NCBI GenBank assembly: GCA_002786025.1
Contig: NHNW01000001.1
Location: forward strand, 1,054,001-1,118,000
DNA length: 64,000 nucleotides
Origin: Zasmidium citrigriseum
Lineage: Eukaryota > Ascomycota > Dothideomycetes > Mycosphaerellales > Mycosphaerellaceae
Direction of reading: 5' to 3'
Part shown: in pieces, positions 54,318-64,000 of the stretch
Numbering within the stretch: position 1 is the first letter of the stretch
How the letters are laid out: the number at the start of each line of letters is the position of its first letter
The notes under the pieces: model-generated
The model's input: the letters and a program-made list of their open reading frames with translations, nothing else
The model's database searches: none
What the model was told of the DNA's origin: nothing
Made by a program: the position numbers and the translations under genes

Positions 54318-54872
54318 ATGGCAGACGGCGACACCGCGAATTTAACAGGCAACCCATACACCTCCACAAACATCATGGACCCCAACAACATGCCCTCGGC
54401 CAACGCCGCCATGGCCCGCCAGAAATCCGACGATGTGATGGCTGCTTTGAAGAAGAATGATGGTAGTGCGGATAGGATGATGGGGAAGGCGGATGTAGGT
54501 CTTTGCTTGCGATTTTGATTTCGACCGGTCTTGTTGCTTTTTAATATTTGTTATCGTGTTCCAAACTTTGTGTGCGTGTTACATTGAGGATATAGCCTGA
54601 TATCTTGCCAGGACAGCGCCGATGGCAACGGACTCGGGAGCTTGAAGAATTGGATTAAGCGAAAGTTGGGTCCTGGCAACGGCGAGAATAGGAAGCCTCA
54701 GAAGGCTAGGCAGAGAAAGGCGGAGGAGACTGGTGGGATCGAAGGATTGAAGGGGAACTCTGGTGGACTAGGCGTCGAAGACAGCAGCCCCGGCATAGTC
54801 GTCGGCGACCCAGCACCAGCAGGAGACATTCTCGCACGAGACGGAGGCAAAGGCGACGGAGTCATCAGATGA
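54318..54872 (+). CDS. Small conserved-looking protein of unknown function
   Basis: A 145-aa model from two exons, 54318-54494 and 54612-54872, with a 117-bp GT-AG intron. The join is phase 0 and gives MGKAD|DSADGNGLGSLKNW. The N-terminal part is polar (MADGDTANLTGNPYTSTNIM; SANAAMARQKSDDVMAALKK). After the junction comes a basic amphipathic patch (LKNWIKRKLGPG, KPQKARQRKAEE) and then a Gly/Asp/Pro-rich tail. There is no signal peptide, membrane segment or recognised domain. The head-to-head arrangement with the Dsl1/ZW10-type gene (302 bp) implies a shared promoter. The alternative is that exon 1 continues into the intron and stops after 66 aa. Confidence 0.65.
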
Positions 54873-55802
54873 AACAGCAAGATTGATACCCCAAGTACGA
54901 TACCAGAACGGAAGGAAAGAAATTGAAAGATGATCATAATCTAACAGTGCACATGTTCCATTCTCACGCAATCTAACCACTAATTTTTCTGGTCCAGGTG
55001 ATCCCAAGTGCCCTTCTTTTTGCATCACCATGTCCACGCGGCTGCGAGGCGCTCTTCCCTCTCGGAGCAGCTCCCAGATGCAGAATCTCTAGCAGACAGA
55101 AACAAACATCTATCAGTGGTATCTCATCTGAAAGCAGCAGTAACAACCCCAGCGCCTCCACATGCAGCCCATACTAAGGAATCCTCTCCCATCGATCGCC
55201 CGATAATGTCGGCGAGGAGAGACTCCTTAAGCCCATGCAAAGCCGCCGCAGTCGTAATAAGAAAAACGCCCAGCCGTCGAAGTCGAACCTAGATGCAAAA
55301 GGATCGCCCGCTTTTGTTGTTCGAAAAGACGAACTCCGTGTCCCATGGTCCAAGGCCAAACGCAATCACGCCTGTCCCATCTAGTAACTGAACGCCTTGC
55401 AGAAAAATCTCAATGATCTAGTGAGCTTGCGACCACCACCACTGCCCAAAGCAGCGGCAAGAAAGCCGAGTGTCGTTCGCATCGTAAATGTACCGTGGCC
55501 CGTAAGTGTGACAACGTCGTGGAGTTCCGCTCCGGTCGCTCAAAGCCTGAGAGCGAGAAAAGCTGGAACCTCCCTGGTCCGACGCGCCACGGTATCATCA
55601 ATCTCAAAGCGCCGTCTCCCCACGCCGTGAAATGCAGCCGAGAAGTCAACGCAGTCTATCATGCTGGTTTGGGTATAATGTTGTTGCCGCACGCTCGTTC
55701 GATCCGCACAGGACTATCGCGTCCGGGAAGAAAAAGCAATTAGTCGCACCAGAAAAGTCGTAAGGAAAAGAGAGGAGGTCGGTAGTGGCGTGGTGGAGGC
55801 GT
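54873..55802. other. Intergenic, 930 bp, nothing recognised
   Basis: Between the convergent 3' ends of the small unknown gene and DED1. Several short frames run through it without family features. Part is presumably 3' UTR. Confidence 0.45.
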
Positions 55803-59299
<3,497 letters not shown>

Positions 59300-60079
59300 A
59301 TGGCTACCATTCTCTGTCCCAGGACAAGCTGCTTGAGACTGCCGAAAATCACATCGCGCGCATACTCTCTCCCCGCCAAATCCACAGTCGCATTCAGCAC
59401 CGCCAGACCAGCGAAACAACCCCAACGAACATCCGACAACCAGCGACCTATCATCGCCCGCCAATTACCAAAAGCACAGAATGTGAGAATTGGCGTACGG
59501 CACGTCTCTTCCACATCCACATCTTCATCACGACAAGAGCCGCCTCCTGATGTGCTGACCTGGGACCGGTTCTTCGACCTGCGGAAGAAGAGGAGGTGGA
59601 TCAATGTTGGCTGTTCAGTCATCACAGCAACGGCCGCTGTTGGACTTGTGACGCCAGTCCTGGCACAGCAAGACGTCGATTCGTGGGGTGCACAGATATC
59701 TGGACTGGATCCGATTGTGGTGCTTGGTATCAGCACGTTTGCTGTTGCTGCTGGAGGATGGCTCTGTGGACCGAGCTTCGGCACGGCTATGTTCAGTCTG
59801 TGGGCTGGCAGGAGAGGGTGGAATAAGCTGATTGCTGAGGTGAGTTCTGGAAAGAAGAAAGGCGTTATGGGTTTAGAGAAACTGACATGGGTATCAATCC
59901 AGAAAGAGAAATCCTTCTACGCCCGTATCAAACGCTACCGCGCCGACGCCTCTGCCTCTAGCCCGCAAAACCCCATCCCAGACTACTACGGCGAGAAGAT
60001 TGCCAGCGTCAAGGACTACCGGCGGTGGCTGAAAGACCAGAAGGCTTTCAACCTGAAGAAGAACAAGAACATGATCTGA
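59300..60079 (+). CDS. PAM17: Mitochondrial import motor subunit Pam17
   Basis: A 238-aa protein: exons 59300-59839 and 59903-60079. The 63-bp intron is stop-free and in frame, but has GTGAGT, a CTGAC branch site and ATCCAG; removing it gives LIAEKEKSFYARIKRYR. The N-terminus is an arginine/serine-rich mitochondrial presequence (MATILCPRTSCLRLPKI; HVSSTSTSSSR). The Pam17 domain follows: WDRFFDLRKKRRW, two membrane segments (GCSVITATAAVGLVTPVL; PIVVLGISTFAVAAGGWLCG) and C-terminal PQNPIPDYYGEKIASVKDY then RRWLKDQKAFN. It sits in the inner membrane with TIM23 and the import motor. An upstream in-frame Met at 59,228 lacks presequence character. Confidence 0.92.
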   Translation: MATILCPRTSCLRLPKITSRAYSLPAKSTVAFSTARPAKQPQRTSDNQRPIIARQLPKAQNVRIGVRHVSSTSTSSSRQEPPPDVLTWDRFFDLRKKRRWINVGCSVITATAAVGLVTPVLAQQDVDSWGAQISGLDPIVVLGISTFAVAAGGWLCGPSFGTAMFSLWAGRRGWNKLIAEVSSGKKKGVMGLEKLTWVSIQKEKSFYARIKRYRADASASSPQNPIPDYYGEKIASVKDYRRWLKDQKAFNLKKNKNMI

Positions 60080-60347
60080 GGGCGGACACTCTGACAAGTG
60101 GAACCCTCACTCTATCAACGGCCTGGAATAAGGATTGTGCATTTACGGCGGAGTCTCAGGGCATTTTGCGCGGCGTCACGGATACGAGGTCGAACGGTCG
60201 AACAGTGTGCATATTGTACAATGGAGCAGGGAGCCTGTGGCTGGATAAGGAGCATCGTGGCGGTATTCAAAAAGGTATACTACGTCCAATCCATTCTCCT
60301 CTGTAACAAAAGAAGAAGCCCTTTTCTCATCTCTGTCGATGTCCACT

Positions 60348-61448
60348 CTAGAACTTGGCTCCGATCTTCTTCTCGTGGTCAATTTGCTCTTGATCCACCA
60401 CGATAATCGCTTTACCCTTCAGCTTTCCGCCATGCACCAGCTCTGTCAACTCCCCGATCTTGTCCAACCCTTGGAAGGGCTGCGTCGTGACGGTCACTCC
60501 ATGCTGGGCGATGCATTCCAACATACTCTTGCTCTCATCAGCACTGCTAATCAAACTGCCGATTATCCTGATATCCCGGAAGATGATCTCAGGGAACGGA
60601 ATCTCGACGTTGTCTGGTTGAGCAACCTGTACCATCGTCCCATGCATCTTGGTGATAGCACACGCAATCGCCGCCGCATCCTTATGGTCCGAGAGGTTCA
60701 CCGTGGCATCCACACCCATCTTATTGGTCACAGCATGGACATCCTTCACGACCTGACCTTTGCCCTGCCTGGCATCAGAAACAACATCCGCGCCATAATG
60801 CTTCGACAACTCCAGACCCTCATCCCTAGCATCCACACCAACAACCTGCAACCCCAACGCCTTCGCAAACTGGATCCCCAAATGTCCCAATCCACCACCA
60901 CTCCCCACGATTCCCAACCACTCCCCAGCTTTAAGATCCGCCTTCAACACCGCCCTCCAAACCGTCCGCCCCGCACAAGCCAACGGCGCCGCACTCATAA
61001 AACTCACCGCATCCGGCAACTTCGTCGTACTCCTCGCATCACACTTGACATAATCCGCAAAACACCCCTCCGCCGTAACCCCAATATGACCCTCCAAATT
61101 CACACAATACTGTCTCTGCCCCTCCGGCCCAAGACAATCCCCACAGCTGCCGCAAGGATGGAATGGGATCCCGCACATTACTCGATCGCCGGGCTTGAAG
61201 TCTTTCACCTCGTTGCCGACGGCGACTACGGTGCCGGATCCTTCGTGGGAAGCGGTTTGAGGCGGTGGGCGGCCGAAGATTCCTTGCTGCACCATGGCGT
61301 CTGTGTGGCAGTTTGAGGCTACGGCGACTTTGACGAGGAGGTCGAGGGGGGCGAGGTCGCGCGGGACGGGGATTTCGTTGATTTGGTAGGGTTTGTTGAA
61401 TTCGACGACTTGGATGGCGCGCATCTTGGAGGGGATTTGGGGTGCCAT
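60348..61448 (-). CDS. Zinc-containing alcohol dehydrogenase (MDR family)
   Basis: A 366-aa medium-chain dehydrogenase starting MAPQIPSKMRAIQVVEF. An in-frame Met at 61,592 would add 48 aa without family features. Catalytic zinc ligands are in SNCHTDAMVQQG and SHEGSGTVVAVG, with the third at the PLACAGRTVW segment. The structural-zinc lobe has four cysteines in HPCGSCGDCLGPEGQRQYC. The nucleotide fold has GIVGSGGGLGHLGIQFA, followed by VGVDARDEGLELSKHYGAD, favouring NAD. It resembles fungal Adh-type enzymes that interconvert primary alcohols and aldehydes in the cytosol. Intronless; the 3' end converges on PAM17, 268 bp away. Physiological substrate not determinable. Confidence 0.9.
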   Translation of the reverse strand: MAPQIPSKMRAIQVVEFNKPYQINEIPVPRDLAPLDLLVKVAVASNCHTDAMVQQGIFGRPPPQTASHEGSGTVVAVGNEVKDFKPGDRVMCGIPFHPCGSCGDCLGPEGQRQYCVNLEGHIGVTAEGCFADYVKCDARSTTKLPDAVSFMSAAPLACAGRTVWRAVLKADLKAGEWLGIVGSGGGLGHLGIQFAKALGLQVVGVDARDEGLELSKHYGADVVSDARQGKGQVVKDVHAVTNKMGVDATVNLSDHKDAAAIACAITKMHGTMVQVAQPDNVEIPFPEIIFRDIRIIGSLISSADESKSMLECIAQHGVTVTTQPFQGLDKIGELTELVHGGKLKGKAIIVVDQEQIDHEKKIGAKF

Positions 61449-62188
61449 CTCGAAGAGATCGTTGTCTTCTCGCTGGAAACTCTCTTGAGGTTTTCCTTTG
61501 CAATGCGTTATCGTGTCGTTGGAGATATCTCGCTCTGATTGGTCAACTCCAAGTTTCGGGGTAAGTGAATGAAAGCAGAGAGAAGTCAGCACCTTGATGG
61601 CAGGCAGGGCGAACTGAATATTTAAAGCAGACGAAAAGTGGCTTATGGCTTTTGTGTTTCGAGCCCGCAGAAGTTCGGCCTATTGACGTCTTTGCAGCTA
61701 CCTTTGATGCGAGGGGCTTTTGGTGGAGGTGGGGTCGATGTGTGAATCCTACGTCACTTGCTCAGGCACGGGATCTAGATCTTGTGCGTTAGCGGATGGT
61801 ATTTCAAATGTGTTCATGTTGCTTCTGCTAATGTTGTTCATAGTAGCTCCTATGTCCGTGAAGAAGTGCAGGTCGGTCTGATGGTTCTGTCGGGCGATCA
61901 TCGGCAGGCATGTGAAAGCTGGCAGTTGCGAATCGATTGAACGGTCTCTACCAGGGCAATGCCATCCGTGGGATTCCAAGACTGGCCGGGTCCCAATCGT
62001 ACGCTCGACACGTTTTGATGAATTACATGTGATACCAATGGACGAAACGTAGCAAACATTGAAAGTGAGTGCAGTCCGTGCTGCTCCCGTCTAGCCGGCG
62101 CATGGCCCGCGATGAGTCGTCGTTGCGCCGGCGGCCAGGCTCGCTCTTTCTCCTTCAATGATACTGACAAACCCAGAACGACACAAGA
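61449..62188. other. Intergenic, 740 bp, nothing recognised
   Basis: Divergent promoter region between the alcohol dehydrogenase and the first F-box gene. No distinctive motif or repeat was found. Confidence 0.4.
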
Positions 62189-62950
62189 ATGGTATTGAAA
62201 GACGACCGGGAACCCAAAACCCAACCCGCCAAGATGCGATTGCAACCAAGCGCCGTCTTAGGCAAGGACCAGAATCCTCTACAGCCAAAATCCCAAGAAG
62301 CCAGTGCATGTTCGAGAGTATTTGCGATCCCTGAACTGTCCGAACAGATCCTACTAGATTTATCGATGCAGGACATACTCTGCGGTGCGATACAAGTATG
62401 CCGACAGTGGAAGCAAGCAGTGCAAAAGTCCGACCTCATCCAAGAGCATCTCTTCCTGAAGCCGATCTGCTCTGACAGGCGGCTGTATTACGTCCAGAGG
62501 CCACTGTCGAAGACCGAGAACTACAGTCTGTGTCACTGGGCAGACCTTCAGCACCCCGGACTTCAACGCACTGTCCTAGAGAATCCGTTCTTGATCCTGC
62601 TCTGCCACGAGGACATGCGAACGGAAAGCTTTTTACGACCAGAGACATCGTGGAGAAGGATGCAGGTCGCGCAACCATCCATTGGCGAGCTGGAGGTTCT
62701 TATGGGCAATGAGACGACGAGGATAGTGCGATCCACGGATCGTTCAGGGGTCTTGCTGGGCGATATCGAGTCGGATGATTCTCTCCTTGGCATATGTGGA
62801 TGGAATGAGTGGTCATCTTACACAGACTTCCGGCAGATCAAAGCCCTCAAGGCCGAGCTGCGGAGCGACTGCATGCCGGAAGATGAAGAAGTCGAGGTTT
62901 TTGAGGATGACATGTGGTGGATGTCGGATGAGCACCTATACGGGCTCTGA
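62189..62950 (+). CDS. F-box protein
   Basis: A 253-aa protein with an F-box-like motif at about residues 44-90: VFAIPELSEQILLDLSMQDI, then LCGAIQVCRQWKQAVQKSDL and IQEHLFLKP. This is the usual fungal arrangement for binding Skp1 in SCF ubiquitin ligases. The remainder has no recognised substrate-binding repeats and ends in an acidic stretch (MPEDEEVEVFEDDMWWMSDE). A later Met (MRLQPSAVLG) at 62,234 could be the start. It is the first of two tandem genes with similar F-box segments. Confidence 0.78.
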   Translation: MVLKDDREPKTQPAKMRLQPSAVLGKDQNPLQPKSQEASACSRVFAIPELSEQILLDLSMQDILCGAIQVCRQWKQAVQKSDLIQEHLFLKPICSDRRLYYVQRPLSKTENYSLCHWADLQHPGLQRTVLENPFLILLCHEDMRTESFLRPETSWRRMQVAQPSIGELEVLMGNETTRIVRSTDRSGVLLGDIESDDSLLGICGWNEWSSYTDFRQIKALKAELRSDCMPEDEEVEVFEDDMWWMSDEHLYGL

Positions 62951-63170
62951 CGGCGGATTTCGTGCTGAGATCACGAGTTCACGTTCTTTGCGAACTATGG
63001 CCGTAAACCACGACGTACGAGTATCTCAAATATGTTGAAATGAATCCAGCTAATGAAACATTCACACAGAATCACATGCCTTTCACGTGCGGGGTCGACC
63101 TCATGCAAACGCTGCCACCTCAACCTCGTCGACGAGGTCAAATCTTGCTTCAAACAACCTCTCCGATCCA

Positions 63171-64000
63171 ATGCCGTCGATTTCCAATGCAAAAATGGGC
63201 CTCGACACGCCACCTCCAATACCAACCAAGAGCGCGAGGCGTGGCAACAACAAGATCACGATGTGCGACATATTATTCAACACCGACAAGGTCGCGGAGC
63301 AGATCTTCCTCAAACTGCCCATGCGCGACATCCTCGTCAATGTCCAACGGGTTTCAAAGAGGTGGAAAGCGATAGTCAAGAATTCTGAGCTTCTTCAAGA
63401 GGCGCTCTTCTTCAAGCCCATCAACCGACCCATCAAGTTCGTCAAACCACACAAAGACATCTATGCCGAGAATGCGGTGAAGGCGGCGGAGGAGACCCCA
63501 AAGACTCCTGTCGGGTCGAGTCCTGGACTGGAAAGACTGATGGGAGAATGGCCGTTTGCCTCGCCCTGTCCTGCCACCACCGCCACTCAGCACGCCAGGA
63601 ATCCTTCAGAGGCCTCCTCTTCGACAACAAGTCCAACCACTTCATTCGAGATGCCCATCAGCACCCGGATGCCCACGCCCGCCACAGACCCCACGAGTCC
63701 CACCAATTCATCAGAAAAGAAGACCAAGCTACGCCACAAACCGAGCAAGCTGTTCAAAATTGGCCGTCACAAAGCAGTCAAGAGCAACGAGAACCTCACA
63801 GACACATCATCTAGTCCGGTCACTTCACCAACGACACCTATCCCGCGCTCTCGCCCACCTTCTGACAAATGGGTACGGCGCTCTTACGCAGTAGAAGAGG
63901 CAAGCGACCTTCGACAGCGAATCTACGAACACCCTCTTGTCTCCCGCAACGATGCTCCTTTTCGGAAATACTCCCTCCACACGATCGGCGGACGCCGCGA
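63171..64000 (+). CDS. F-box protein, tandem relative, runs off right edge
   Basis: A frame open from ATG at 63,171 to the end of the window (at least 276 codons, no stop). The N-terminus is MPSISNAKMGLDTPPPIPTK. The F-box follows: ILFNTDKVAEQIFLKLPMRD, then ILVNVQRVSKRWKAIVKNSE and LLQEALFFKPI, closely parallel to the F-box of the preceding gene. After that comes a long Ser/Thr/Pro-rich, basic segment (KTKLRHKPSKLFKIGRHK; SSPVTSPTTPIPRSRPP) that is probably disordered. Upstream frames are short, so this start is the best choice. It is likely a tandem duplicate of the gene at 62,189 that has diverged in its tail. Confidence 0.75.
   Translation, partial: MPSISNAKMGLDTPPPIPTKSARRGNNKITMCDILFNTDKVAEQIFLKLPMRDILVNVQRVSKRWKAIVKNSELLQEALFFKPINRPIKFVKPHKDIYAENAVKAAEETPKTPVGSSPGLERLMGEWPFASPCPATTATQHARNPSEASSSTTSPTTSFEMPISTRMPTPATDPTSPTNSSEKKTKLRHKPSKLFKIGRHKAVKSNENLTDTSSSPVTSPTTPIPRSRPPSDKWVRRSYAVEEASDLRQRIYEHPLVSRNDAPFRKYSLHTIGGRR

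Overview
The window looks like nuclear chromosomal DNA of a filamentous ascomycete (Pezizomycotina; perhaps a Dothideomycete, which is inference only). Genes have short introns of about 45-85 bp with GT/GC donors and CTAAC/CTGAC-like branch sites. Fungus-restricted families are present (HET, Zn(II)2Cys6, HsbA, UMTA/LaeA-like methyltransferase, DUF7025-AAA). One block carries the signature of repeat-induced point mutation (RIP). All splice models below were read by eye and checked for frame; none has RNA support.

Left arm (1-15,065): a divergent or convergent set of catabolic-looking genes. These are an amidase cut by the left edge, an FAD-dependent oxidoreductase, an ADP-ribosylglycohydrolase-like protein with a C-terminal beta-rich extension, an MFS transporter and a frameshifted type-B carboxylesterase. 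They are followed by a PiT-family phosphate permease whose 2.4-kb upstream region holds three CACGTG boxes.

Middle (15,154-26,680): an 11.5-kb nested transposon island. The outer unit has about 66-bp terminal inverted repeats and TA target duplications, and contains a split Tc1/mariner-type (DDE_3) transposase on the minus strand. Into that transposase a 7.27-kb Ty3/gypsy chromovirus has inserted (two 388-bp LTRs, gag, protease, RT, RNase H, integrase, chromodomain). A further 2.7-kb coding-like tract of unknown identity lies between the left inverted repeat and the transposase. From about 15,271 to 26,592 both CpA and TpG are almost completely absent (about 15 left, by eye), while CpG, CpC and CpT remain. 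There is therefore almost no ATG, His, Gln, Trp or Cys codon in the tract, and ATG-based ORF finding is blind across it. Flanking genes and the inverted repeats are untouched.

Right of the island (27,139-34,426): a secreted HsbA-type protein, then a small cluster of a second amidase and a PLP aminotransferase transcribed divergently, with a Zn(II)2Cys6 regulator. The divergent promoter carries a perfect 16-bp palindrome with CGG-N10-CCG. A second palindrome, TCGG-N6-CCGA, sits between the aminotransferase and the regulator. These suggest a locally regulated nitrogen/amide catabolic unit.

34,872-45,259 is rich in incompatibility or immunity-like genes: a DUF7708/NACHT-like protein, a DUF7025-AAA ATPase, a UMTA-like methyltransferase and a HET-domain protein. 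45,585-64,000 is mainly conserved housekeeping: RRS1, eIF3m, a Dsl1/ZW10-type tether with a Trp-rich acidic loop, DED1 helicase and PAM17. With these are a second MFS transporter, a zinc alcohol dehydrogenase, a small unknown protein and two tandem F-box genes, the last running off the right edge.
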